Of a stretch of DNA of 64,000 bases, positions 7,819 to 15,826 are shown one piece after another. Origin of the DNA: Akkermansia sp. (GTDB lineage Bacteria > Verrucomicrobiota > Verrucomicrobiia > Verrucomicrobiales > Akkermansiaceae); contig JAFWYD010000081.1 in the NCBI GenBank assembly GCA_017517805.1, positions 47,210 through 111,209 of the forward strand, in the 5' to 3' direction. A program made the translations under genes and the position numbers. Numbering within the stretch: position 1 is the first letter of the stretch; each line of letters opens with the position of its first letter. Under the pieces are notes generated by a model, which saw only the letters and a program-made list of their open reading frames with translations, did no database searches and was not told the DNA's origin.

Positions 7819-10626
7819 TTATTTACTTGACTGCAAGAGAAAATGCCAGAGCAGTTCGCCGTGCTCCCCCTGGGTAATTCTTCTGAGTATGAGCGTTGTT
7901 TTCTGTTGTCCCTGCGCTTCGAAATCCAGCTTTTCCCACTCATAAGCAGCTATGAGCGAACGCATAATCAGGAAACGCACGCATTCCCGAATCTTTTCCT
8001 GTGCATGGGGGGTATCCAGTTGCTCAGCGACGGCCTTCCGGGCTTGCTTAGCCTTATTGTTACTCAGATCTGCCTCTTTGGGGGAGAGCAACAAGGTGGG
8101 AGCCGACACAAGCACTTTGCTCATCTCCTCGTTGAACATTTCATTGGATAGTAATTTGAAATAGGACTCATGCAGCTTTTTACGTGCCTTCTGGGCCAGT
8201 TTTTCCTGCGAAAGGGCAGTTGCAATGTAGTACAACTGCGCGACGGTTGCAGATTTGTTGCGAGCCCCCATTCTTCCGCAGCAGGGGGCGTTCACCACAT
8301 CTTCAAAGGCCGAATCCAGACGCTCAGGCAATTTCGGGATGCGATGAACCCCGCAGCGCAACTGGGTCTGTTTTTCATCTTCGCTGGTCACTTTGGCTTT
8401 CTGCCAGATGAAGGGAGAGGAGGCATGCTGAGTCTCGCTAATCCTGTTGGGACCGCACAAAAAGGGCAGCGTGATATTGAATTTTGTCTTTTCAGTATAC
8501 TGTTCATCCAGCACCCAGGGGAAGCGCTTGCCTTTCCATTTTTTTCGCAGGTTCAGTCTGGCAAATCCTCCTTCCGTGGAAATTTCTAGATCTGAATCCT
8601 TGATTTCGAAGTTCAGGGCCGCTGCCGCAGGAAGCCCATCACTGCGTCTGGAGGGGATGGGAATTCCGAACGATGGAGCAAGAATGACATTGGAATGAAA
8701 GTTATCACTTATGGGCACCGGGAATACCACGATGGCATCATGCTCGCCGCATTTGATATTACGGATTTTATCACCCTTCAGGCTGAAGGTGAGCTCAGGC
8801 ACCGTCGTTGGCTGTCCTTCCCTGTGCTCGGGTTTCAGTCTGTAGGTGCCCTTCTTATCGGTCGCAGTGATATGAAGGCGGTACCCATGCTCACTTAATT
8901 CCAGTCTCTGGACAGCTTGCATGGAATCTCCCTTTTTCATGATTGTCACCAGGTAGCTTCCGGTTGTTATAGAAAGAGGCAGCCGAGTAATAGCTTCTGC
9001 AAGCACTTGCGGGAGTCTTTCTCCACTGACCGCAGGATTGAGCACGATGGAATGCTGCCCCACCTTCTCGTCCGCAGACGTATCTGTTTCAGGTTCATCC
9101 GGGGAGGTGTCGGCAGTAGCCAGTATGGGGGTCTCTTCCGGTGGGGCGGGGGCATTGGCCGGGTCGTAATCATGCAGTTCGCCCTGGTCAAAAAGGGCAG
9201 AGAGTTGGGGCTCACCCAATTTAAGCTGCAACCAAGCTTCAATTTCCTCCTTGTCGAAGCGCTGGTGCCATTCCAGCAGGGATATGCCGTGCGTTGCTTC
9301 CCTGAGGTACAGGGTGGCGAGTTCTGTATCCTTCAGCCCGAGCAAGCGCGCGCATTCGCAAATACGCTTGAGTACAGCGGCATGTTTCCTGTCATGATCG
9401 TGCGCTGACAGCAACATCCCGGCACATTCCAGGATAAGTTCGTCTTCCTGTGTTTCAGAATCCAGTTGCGATAATTCCCGGGCAAGTTGAATCGTTTCCT
9501 CATGAGACCACGGGGAGGCCAGCAAATCAGCCAACCGCTGCACAGGAGGAATATCAACGCTGATACCTAAATCATCTCCTTGCTGGACCAAAGTATCCTG
9601 TTCGGGGATGGAGGAGTCGGCAGAGCGTATATAGTATCCCAGAGCGGCCAGCGATATCATTCCAGCGATACCCAGAGCGATGGCTATGGTATATGGCTTG
9701 CGGGGGAGGGGAACATCGTAGTTCAGCCAATCTGGTTCTTCTGTGTAGTGATAGTGGGATAACGTGCGCGAGGTTGTATGCACTATCCTCTGCAGGGGAA
9801 TCTGCGGAGCAGTATTTTCCGCTCCATTGCCTGCGGAGCTGGGTGGAGGCTCCATGGGTAATTCCATTTGAGCCGAAATGTGAAGCACGGGGTGGCCGGT
9901 CCGCAAGGCTCGTTGCACCAGCGGTGATTGCGGGGCTGCAACCATGCGCAGCGTGGAGGCAAAACTATCTGAATCTTCGGTCTCGGTTGTGAAAGTCATG
10001 CCCCATCCTCGCGAATGGGTGAGCCAGTCGCTCTCGTGAAAAAGCCCGAGTACTTCGGATGATGGAGTCCCCAATGGTACTGTGACCAGGCACTCACGCT
10101 CGTATGGGGCGGTATAAAAGGCTCGTGCGTTGGACTTGTGCCCGGTGATGTACTTCCATGTCGGCTGTGTGGATGCATCTGGCAGATGCGAAGGATTCAG
10201 CTGGGGCTCCCCAGCAATGAATCGGGGCTCTCCTTGCCATTTCTGAATCCAGAACCTGCTTTTCTGCAAGGCAAGGATGATGCCGGCCGGAGTAGGGCGC
10301 AACTCGTGAGTAAGTAGTGCTGCTACTTCTTTCTGGTTCAGGATGAGGTGATGAGCCGTATGGCAGGCGCGCCCGGTGTAGTCGGCCCCGGCCTCCTGCA
10401 CACAACTGAGCACATGATAGACAGCCCCGGCATGCTCCAGCAGACGATAACTGAATTGAGCCCCGCTTGTGCACGGCCCGCCCTGGGGATCCTTGAGTAT
10501 GCTCATTGCTGTCAGTTTCCTGACCAGTACTGCGGGCAGATGCTCCGAGCGGGCTACTGTGCCATAGCCAGCAGCGGCAGAATCGAGCAGATGTGGGTAA
10601 CTCGTGTGGATGAGCTGGTAGGACAT
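7819..10626 (-). CDS. GAP1-like GTPase-associated membrane protein
   Basis: A 935-residue protein whose first 250 residues (MSYQLIHTSYPHLLD, then GYGTVARSEHLP) resemble the N-terminal module of GTPase-associated protein 1 (GAP1-N2-like) encoded beside DO-GTPases; this match is from memory and moderate. A Pro-rich linker leads to one membrane segment at 312-333. An acidic stretch with helical repeats (340-530) and a beta-rich C-terminal region follow. It starts two bases after the GTPase stop codon, typical of tightly coupled subunits. The partner GTPase and the following membrane coiled-coil protein suggest a membrane-tethered GTP-switch complex. Enzymatic residues were not recognised. Confidence 0.6.
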   Translation of the reverse strand: MSYQLIHTSYPHLLDSAAAGYGTVARSEHLPAVLVRKLTAMSILKDPQGGPCTSGAQFSYRLLEHAGAVYHVLSCVQEAGADYTGRACHTAHHLILNQKEVAALLTHELRPTPAGIILALQKSRFWIQKWQGEPRFIAGEPQLNPSHLPDASTQPTWKYITGHKSNARAFYTAPYERECLVTVPLGTPSSEVLGLFHESDWLTHSRGWGMTFTTETEDSDSFASTLRMVAAPQSPLVQRALRTGHPVLHISAQMELPMEPPPSSAGNGAENTAPQIPLQRIVHTTSRTLSHYHYTEEPDWLNYDVPLPRKPYTIAIALGIAGMISLAALGYYIRSADSSIPEQDTLVQQGDDLGISVDIPPVQRLADLLASPWSHEETIQLARELSQLDSETQEDELILECAGMLLSAHDHDRKHAAVLKRICECARLLGLKDTELATLYLREATHGISLLEWHQRFDKEEIEAWLQLKLGEPQLSALFDQGELHDYDPANAPAPPEETPILATADTSPDEPETDTSADEKVGQHSIVLNPAVSGERLPQVLAEAITRLPLSITTGSYLVTIMKKGDSMQAVQRLELSEHGYRLHITATDKKGTYRLKPEHREGQPTTVPELTFSLKGDKIRNIKCGEHDAIVVFPVPISDNFHSNVILAPSFGIPIPSRRSDGLPAAAALNFEIKDSDLEISTEGGFARLNLRKKWKGKRFPWVLDEQYTEKTKFNITLPFLCGPNRISETQHASSPFIWQKAKVTSEDEKQTQLRCGVHRIPKLPERLDSAFEDVVNAPCCGRMGARNKSATVAQLYYIATALSQEKLAQKARKKLHESYFKLLSNEMFNEEMSKVLVSAPTLLLSPKEADLSNNKAKQARKAVAEQLDTPHAQEKIRECVRFLIMRSLIAAYEWEKLDFEAQGQQKTTLILRRITQGEHGELLWHFLLQSSK

Positions 10627-10628
10627 AC

Positions 10629-12371
10629 TCAGTTGTGGGAGCTGGGAATGAGGGAGGGTGATACATGATGCAGAGCCCAGAGCACCGGTTCGGCCACGCG
10701 TATGGGATGCACACTGCCGGAGGCGGGGCCAATGAGTATCGTACCGCTGCGGTCATCCCGGAATTCTACAGGTGATTCACCCAGAGCACTAGCAGCAAAG
10801 TAGCGCACGTTGGAAGAGATTGCCTCTGCATTGGTGCAGATATGGGGGGCTATATTGAAGATAAACTGCCTGAGGCGTACTGAGTTGATGTTGATATGCT
10901 CGGGCATGAACATCCCGTTGCGGATAGCTGGCAGCAGGGGTTCCGGCCCCAGGAGGTGGCTCCAGGTATCGCATTTGCCGATGATGATGGCCATGGGGAC
11001 ATCCAGCTTTTCGGAGGGTGGCAGATTCAACCGGGTACGGAGTCTCATTTCCGACTCAGCCAGCAGCATGGCCTGCCGACCCGGACGGTACAGATTGTTG
11101 CGTAGCTGCGGGTCGGTGCTTTCCTGCAGCAATTGGCGGAAACCGGGGTTGGCTGTCGGGTCAAACAGGAATAAAATGGCCGAAGCAACGCTGAGGTGCT
11201 GGCTGCCGGGGGTCAGCATATCATTTGCTCCAGGCTGAAAATCTTCTCCCGCATTATCGTACAGCACAATAGAGTGTGTATCTGAATCCTTATTCAGGTT
11301 GTAGATGAAGGGCCGCGGCATGTTGACATACAATCCCTCTTTCCATACCTTCTGGTACAGGCGACCGTGCATGTGGGTCTTGGCTATATAGGCCTCCTGG
11401 GGAGTCTGGGCGGTAAATAACCGCATTCGCATTTCGTTGAGCGGCTCATTCGTGACGGGATCGGCATCCCGGAATGGCATGCCGAATTCTCGAGGAAAGA
11501 GCGTTTCAAGCTCCCGCACGAGTGCCGTCAGGTAATAACTTTTACCCGCAGCAGGAACTCCCACAAGCGAGATGATATGCTGCTTCGTTTCTGTAAAGAA
11601 AGGAGGCAGCTTGCGGTGGCAGTGAGGGCAGGCATACTCGCTGCATGAGATTCCCCGGCTGTCCAATGGCAAGCCGCTGGCATTGCAGAACTCCGGGATG
11701 AAGCGCAGCATGGCGGTTTCGCCCAGTTTCGGATCCCCCAGCAGGTCCGGGTGGCTGGCAATGCTCATCATCTGGCCGGGGGTAAAGAGTTCCCAGCAAT
11801 TCGGGCATCTGAGTTCCTGATTGCCGGCTGGAGCAATGTCTCTCTCTTCTGTGAGCAGAGGCATTGCGTCCTGGGCAAATTCTGCCACCTGCACAATGTC
11901 GCGCAGGTAGAAGGCACAATGCTCCAGTCCCTGGAATGTTGCCAGGACATCATCGTTGAGTTCCGGGGCCACCTGCGGCAAATCGTGCAGTGCATAGGGA
12001 CCGTACCATTCCTCCTGCGCGGGGTTGTAGAGGAACCACACATCTGGTGCATACTGGCTGAAATCAGGGCGCGTGGAATCCGTGCCGTACCAGCAGATGA
12101 AGCATCCGCATTCCAATACAAACAGGTACATCTTATCCGGGCGGATGATGACATCGGCCTTCATCTGTACTCCATTGAGCGAGTATCCGCTGATATGACC
12201 ATGCGGAAAGAATCGGCACACATCATCCCGCTTGGCAAATGAACCGCCATTCTCGGCTTTCATCTTGATCCGGAAGGTGTTTTTTTCTCCAGAACCGATT
12301 GTCATGAAATTGCCATCGGATGCGCGGAGTTTGCCTCCGAGGCAATCAAAGATGTAGAGCTGTTTGTTCAT
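10629..12371 (-). CDS. DO-GTPase2-like P-loop GTPase with FHA-like and zinc-ribbon regions
   Basis: A 580-residue protein. Residues 1-95 look like a degenerate FHA domain (FMTIGSGEKNTFRI, then GYSLNGVQM). Residues 108-131 are GYF-like (WFLYNPAQEEWYGPYAL). CxxC pairs at 189/192 and 248/251 form a split zinc ribbon. The GTPase core follows: P-loop GVPAAGKS (271-278), DNAG (372-375) as G3, GKCD (465-468) as a variant of NKxD, and SAL (528-530) as G5. This order fits the double-GTPase family found in proposed NTP-dependent conflict systems. It is the first gene of the operon, behind a near-consensus promoter with a 20-base leader. Lack of asparagine in the NKxD motif may alter nucleotide specificity. 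Confidence 0.75.
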   Translation of the reverse strand: MNKQLYIFDCLGGKLRASDGNFMTIGSGEKNTFRIKMKAENGGSFAKRDDVCRFFPHGHISGYSLNGVQMKADVIIRPDKMYLFVLECGCFICWYGTDSTRPDFSQYAPDVWFLYNPAQEEWYGPYALHDLPQVAPELNDDVLATFQGLEHCAFYLRDIVQVAEFAQDAMPLLTEERDIAPAGNQELRCPNCWELFTPGQMMSIASHPDLLGDPKLGETAMLRFIPEFCNASGLPLDSRGISCSEYACPHCHRKLPPFFTETKQHIISLVGVPAAGKSYYLTALVRELETLFPREFGMPFRDADPVTNEPLNEMRMRLFTAQTPQEAYIAKTHMHGRLYQKVWKEGLYVNMPRPFIYNLNKDSDTHSIVLYDNAGEDFQPGANDMLTPGSQHLSVASAILFLFDPTANPGFRQLLQESTDPQLRNNLYRPGRQAMLLAESEMRLRTRLNLPPSEKLDVPMAIIIGKCDTWSHLLGPEPLLPAIRNGMFMPEHININSVRLRQFIFNIAPHICTNAEAISSNVRYFAASALGESPVEFRDDRSGTILIGPASGSVHPIRVAEPVLWALHHVSPSLIPSSHN

Positions 12372-12391
12372 GGACTGATATTCCTGCGTTC

Positions 12392-12420
12392 ATTATACCC
12401 GCATGCCTGCGGCGAGTCAA
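12392..12420 (-). promoter_or_regulatory. Strong promoter of the GTPase-module operon
   Basis: On the minus strand TTGACT (12420-12415), a 17-base spacer and a perfect TATAAT (12397-12392), 20 bases before ATG 12371. The spacer contains the palindrome CCGCAGGCATGCGG, a possible operator. GCAGGAAT in the leader may serve as ribosome-binding site. Confidence 0.8.
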
Positions 12421-12470
12421 GAAAAGAGCAGGGGGCTTGCGTGTCACTCAAATATCCTTGTCATGATGGG

Positions 12471-12499
12471 TTGATACTGCATGGCCTTTATGTTAGTAT
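12471..12499 (+). promoter_or_regulatory. panC promoter, leaderless type
   Basis: TTGATA, a 17-base spacer, and TAGTAT ending at 12499. Only six bases separate the -10 from the panC ATG at 12506, so transcription should start at or near the start codon. No Shine-Dalgarno sequence is possible in this arrangement. Confidence 0.7.
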
Positions 12500-12505
12500 A
12501 CCCCC

Positions 12506-13354
12506 ATGCAGATAGCACACACGAAGGAGGAACTCAGATCAATGCTGTCACCCCTGCGCGGCAGAAAAATCGTACTGGTGCCTACTATGGGGGCCTTGCA
12601 CGCAGGCCACGCCAGCCTGCTTCGCCAGGCTCGCGAACTCGCCGGCACTGAAGGCTCGGTAGTGGCCAGCATTTTCCTGAATCCGGTTCAGTTTGACAAT
12701 GCGGGGGATCTGGCGACCTATCCAGCCACCCCTATGCAGGATCTGGAGACATGCGATTCCTGCGGTGTGGATGTTGTGTTTATGCCATCTTCGGATACGA
12801 TGTATTGCGCAGACCGCTCGGTGAGTCTGGAGGAGACGCATCTCTCCAGCGTGCTTTGCGGGGCCAGCAGACCCGGCCATTTCGCTGGTGTCTGCCTAGT
12901 GGTCAATAAGCTTTTCAACCTGGTGCAGCCCACGGATGCCATCTTCGGAAAAAAGGATTACCAGCAGCTGGCAATCATCCGACGCATGGTGAGGGATCTG
13001 GATATCCCCATTACCCTTCACGGCGCAGAGATTGTGCGAGAGGCCGATGGACTTGCGCTTTCCAGCCGCAATGTGCGTCTGACTCCGGAGCACCGACAGG
13101 CGGCTCCGGCTATCCGCCGCAGCCTGTTGAGTGCAGGCGAGGCGTATGCATCAGGAGAACCTGTCGACAATATTTGCGCACAGGTGCGGCGTTCGCTGGA
13201 ATCAATTCCCGGTGTGCAGTGCGATTATGTGGAGCTGGTGGATGCCCAGACACTGCATGAAGTGACGGCTCCCCATCGTCTGGCTCTACTTGCGGTGGCT
13301 GCATGGTTCGGCGATGTGCGCCTTATTGACAATATCGAACTTTCACGCTCATGA
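12506..13354 (+). CDS. panC: Pantothenate synthetase (pantoate-beta-alanine ligase)
   Basis: A 282-residue PanC, which joins pantoate and beta-alanine using ATP in coenzyme A synthesis. The sequence shows VPTMGALHAGHASL (the HIGH-type ATP motif), FLNPVQFD, FGKKDYQQ, VREADGLALSSRN and the typical C-terminal dimer/lid region. The length is normal for the family. The start at 12506 is supported by the promoter placed six bases upstream. Its stop overlaps the start of the next ABC ATPase gene (ATGA), so the two are coupled although functionally unrelated. Confidence 0.97.
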   Translation: MQIAHTKEELRSMLSPLRGRKIVLVPTMGALHAGHASLLRQARELAGTEGSVVASIFLNPVQFDNAGDLATYPATPMQDLETCDSCGVDVVFMPSSDTMYCADRSVSLEETHLSSVLCGASRPGHFAGVCLVVNKLFNLVQPTDAIFGKKDYQQLAIIRRMVRDLDIPITLHGAEIVREADGLALSSRNVRLTPEHRQAAPAIRRSLLSAGEAYASGEPVDNICAQVRRSLESIPGVQCDYVELVDAQTLHEVTAPHRLALLAVAAWFGDVRLIDNIELSRS

Positions 13355-14010
13355 TTCAGGCAAACAATCTGCACCGCTCGTACAATATCGCCAAAAAGCA
13401 AATCGAGGTGCTGCACGGGCTGGATGTACACATTCGGCGGGGAGAAAAGGTGTTTCTCTGCGGACCCAGCGGCGCAGGCAAGACGACGCTTATGTATACA
13501 CTTGCCGGGTTGGAGCCGCCACAGCAGGGAGAGGTTATCATCGACGGGCAGGACATTTATGCACTTTCCCTGCGCCGCCGCGCCCTGTTCCGCAATAAGA
13601 TGATGGGCTTCATCTTCCAGAACTACATGCTGATGCCGGAACTCACAGCTCTGGAAAATGCATCTCTGGCAACCGCTGTCGCCGGCAAGGAGGCTACCGA
13701 GCGAGTAAAGGCCCTCCTGGATCGTGTGGGGCTTGGAAACCGCATGGACCACCTGCCCAATGAACTTTCTGGCGGTGAGCAGCAGCGCGTGGCTATTGCC
13801 AGAGCTCTGGCGCACGATCCTGCTATCATTTTTGCCGATGAGCCCACCGGTAATCTGGATTCCCGGAATGGTAGCCAGATTCTTGACTTGTTGTTCGGCC
13901 TGGCCGAAGAAGGGGGGAAGACTCTGGTTACGGTTACTCACGATGCGGAAATTGCAGCTCGCGGCGACCGCACACTTATTATCCGCGATGGCGCGGTTGT
14001 AGAGAAGTAA
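13351..14010 (+). CDS. LolD/MacB-type ABC transporter ATP-binding protein
   Basis: A 219-residue ATPase of the LolD/MacB class, which powers lipoprotein release or MacB-type mechanotransmission across the inner membrane. Visible are Walker A CGPSGAGKTT, the Q-loop region FIFQNYMLMPELTALEN, signature LSGGEQQRVAIARAL, Walker B IIFADEPTGNLDS and the switch histidine VTHD. The family's usual permease partner (LolC/E or FtsX-like) is absent here; the gene is followed by a terminator. It must therefore pair with a permease encoded elsewhere. Translational coupling to panC is shown by the 4-bp overlap. Confidence 0.92.
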   Translation: MIQANNLHRSYNIAKKQIEVLHGLDVHIRRGEKVFLCGPSGAGKTTLMYTLAGLEPPQQGEVIIDGQDIYALSLRRRALFRNKMMGFIFQNYMLMPELTALENASLATAVAGKEATERVKALLDRVGLGNRMDHLPNELSGGEQQRVAIARALAHDPAIIFADEPTGNLDSRNGSQILDLLFGLAEEGGKTLVTVTHDAEIAARGDRTLIIRDGAVVEK

Positions 14011-14040
14011 CTTTCTCCCGCTTTCCCTTTATAACCAATA

Positions 14041-14076
14041 CGAGCCGCATCGGATTCAGGATGCGGCTCGTTTTTT
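14041..14076 (+). terminator. Rho-independent terminator of panC operon
   Basis: CGAGCCGCATC and GATGCGGCTCG form a perfect 11-bp stem with an 8-base loop, followed by six T. Confidence 0.95.
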
Positions 14077-14096
14077 GATTCTGGCTCACTCTGAGG

Positions 14097-15104
14097 TCAT
14101 TCCTGCAACAGAGCGGCAGGAACGATGTTATCCCATTGGGAGACATCGCTACCGTGGCCTTTGTGAATGACGCTCCCATCGGGCTTCACAAAAATCGCAT
14201 GCGGGATTCCGCGTGGCGAAGAAAAACCAGGGAGATTCAGTTTGCCTGCATCATTCCAGTTTGTCATGACGGCCGGAAATGTCATACCGTACTTTTGGAC
14301 ATAGGCCTTGCCGGCACGCTCGGTCGAATCGTAGCAGAGCAGGACCAGTTCACCACCGGCCTTCTTGATATCGGCGTATGCTTTTACAATGCCAGGCATG
14401 GCCGCGCGGCAGGGGCCGCACCAGGAGGCAGAGCAGAGGTAGATGTAGAATCTGGCATCGGTGGCAGGCTTAGTCTCCGTTATATAGCTGAGTCCCTCAA
14501 GTGCTTCACCCACGGTTGCAAGAGTGCAGCCTGCACCGGGCTGGCCACCAGTTGACTCTTCTTTTTCGGGCTGGGGGGAGTATCCTGCAGTGGGCGTGGT
14601 ATTCTTGCCTCCCGACGCACCGCAGGTATATTGTCTCCAGGTCAGGAGAGATGCGCCGTGACCGCTGTGGAGCTTGCGACCCTTGGCATCAACGATGATG
14701 ACGTGGGGAATCCCTCTGGGGGGAACATAGCCGGGGAGTCCCAAATTTCCAATCCCGGTCGCTGATGTATGGATAACGGGAATCTCCGTGTTGTACGATT
14801 TGATATACTTTGCGGCCTCCTCAACAGTTTTATCAACATTCACCACGATGAGTTCGCCACCAGCATCTTTGATGGATTTGTACTCGGCCACAACGCTGGG
14901 CATGATGGCACGGCAGGGGCCGCACCAGGAGGCCGAGCTCAGGTAAACGTAGAAATCAGCATTGCTCCTCGGGCGGGCTCCGGTAGCATAATTCTGCTGT
15001 TCCAACGCTTCCGGGAAATCAGCAACGGGAGCTTCCTCCTGCGCCAGCACCACATTGAATGCGAAACCGGCAGCAATGAATGCAGAGATGAGAGTGTTTT
15101 TCAT
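14097..15104 (-). CDS. Exported protein with two tandem TlpA-like thioredoxin domains
   Basis: A 335-residue protein with a signal peptide (MKNTLISAFIAAGFAFNVVLA) and two homologous thioredoxin-fold domains. Each carries SASWCGPCRA (CGPC at residues 61-64 and 229-232) and the cis-proline loop PRGIPH. A Gly/Pro/Glu-rich linker (about 160-195) joins them. It is expected to act in the periplasm on disulfide bonds or in cytochrome maturation, but no partner is adjacent. Both CGPC motifs are intact, so neither domain is obviously dead. A perfect TATAAT lies six bases before the start codon, inside the end of the nitroreductase gene region, giving a leaderless message. Confidence 0.9.
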   Translation of the reverse strand: MKNTLISAFIAAGFAFNVVLAQEEAPVADFPEALEQQNYATGARPRSNADFYVYLSSASWCGPCRAIMPSVVAEYKSIKDAGGELIVVNVDKTVEEAAKYIKSYNTEIPVIHTSATGIGNLGLPGYVPPRGIPHVIIVDAKGRKLHSGHGASLLTWRQYTCGASGGKNTTPTAGYSPQPEKEESTGGQPGAGCTLATVGEALEGLSYITETKPATDARFYIYLCSASWCGPCRAAMPGIVKAYADIKKAGGELVLLCYDSTERAGKAYVQKYGMTFPAVMTNWNDAGKLNLPGFSSPRGIPHAIFVKPDGSVIHKGHGSDVSQWDNIVPAALLQE

Positions 15105-15110
15105 AAGTGT

Positions 15111-15116
15111 ATTATA
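15111..15116 (-). promoter_or_regulatory. -10 box of the double-thioredoxin gene
   Basis: A perfect TATAAT on the minus strand, six bases before ATG 15104. No good -35 is seen at 17 bp. The gene may also be read through from the nitroreductase, whose stop is 14 bases upstream. Confidence 0.55.
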
Positions 15117-15118
15117 TT

Positions 15119-15640
15119 TCAGAGTCTGATGATGTACCCCTCCTTGCGGGGTTTTGGCGGCAGGATGCCACCTTCAGCAATATTGCCAAGGATACAGATG
15201 GCGAGTCCGGCCATGTGTGAGGGGATTCCCCAGGCGGCGAGAAGTTCAGCGCCCTCAGGGTATTCGAACATCTGGCGACCACGGTTAATCCAGCAGGACC
15301 CCAGACCAGCAGCATGGGCAGCATTCAGCAGGTTTGCCATGACCATGCAGGCATCTTCATGACCTGTGCTGTTCGTGGTATCCTCAAAAACGACAACGGC
15401 TGTGGGAGCACCATAGAAGGGATCCCGGTTTGTACCCATCACCCGGGCATTCAGCTCAGAGAGCTTCGCAAGCAGTTCCGGGTCCTGCACCACCACCATC
15501 AGCGGACTCTGCTGTCCGTGCCCCGTCGGCGCATAGGTCGCGGCTTCCAGCACGGCGGCAAGTTGCTCTTCAGAAACTTGTTCACTTGTGTATTTACGGC
15601 AGCTGCGCCGGGTCTTCAGATCAATCAGTGTTTCTTTCAT
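15119..15640 (-). CDS. Nitroreductase-family FMN protein
   Basis: A 173-residue member of the nitroreductase superfamily. It shows the N-terminal FMN-binding motif TRRSCRKYTSEQV, the following APTGHGQQSPLMVVV segment, and a C-terminal LGSCWINRG and LAICILG pattern. Such proteins reduce nitro, quinone or flavin substrates with NAD(P)H; the specific substrate is not evident. The length fits the short subfamily. The start codon overlaps the 3' end of a frameshifted small secreted-protein gene (15621-15780), whose promoter likely drives this gene too. Confidence 0.9.
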   Translation of the reverse strand: MKETLIDLKTRRSCRKYTSEQVSEEQLAAVLEAATYAPTGHGQQSPLMVVVQDPELLAKLSELNARVMGTNRDPFYGAPTAVVVFEDTTNSTGHEDACMVMANLLNAAHAAGLGSCWINRGRQMFEYPEGAELLAAWGIPSHMAGLAICILGNIAEGGILPPKPRKEGYIIRL

Positions 15641-15780
15641 TGTCTTTATTCTTCAGTATCTTCTTCTGTTCGCGTTTCTCTTCGCGAGTCTGTTTCTTAT
15701 CATCCTTGGCTACAGCGGGTGCCGCAGCACAGCAGGCGAGCCCCATCAGCAGGGAGTGGTAGAAAAATACTTCGTTTCAC
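15621..15780 (-). pseudogene. Small exported basic protein gene with a frameshift
   Basis: Starting from GTG 15780 the frame reads VKRSIFLPL, the start of a signal peptide, then shifts out of frame in a CTCCC run. The next frame continues LLMGLACCAAAPAVA and a lysine/glutamate-rich tail (KDDKKQTREEKREQ) to a stop at 15621. Removing one base in the region near 15745 would give one protein of about 52 residues: signal peptide, cleavage near AVA, charged tail. A good promoter stands nine bases upstream of the GTG. Alternatives are a sequencing error, a true pseudogene, or use of the internal ATG for a shorter peptide. The 3' end overlaps the nitroreductase start by 20 bases. Confidence 0.5.
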
Positions 15781-15789
15781 ATCGTGACC

Positions 15790-15818
15790 ATTCTAGCAGT
15801 TATAGCATCATGCGTCAA
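15790..15818 (-). promoter_or_regulatory. Promoter of the small exported gene and nitroreductase
   Basis: On the minus strand TTGACG (15818-15813), a 17-base spacer and TAGAAT (15795-15790), nine bases before GTG 15780. Confidence 0.7.
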
Positions 15819-15826
15819 TTAGATTT

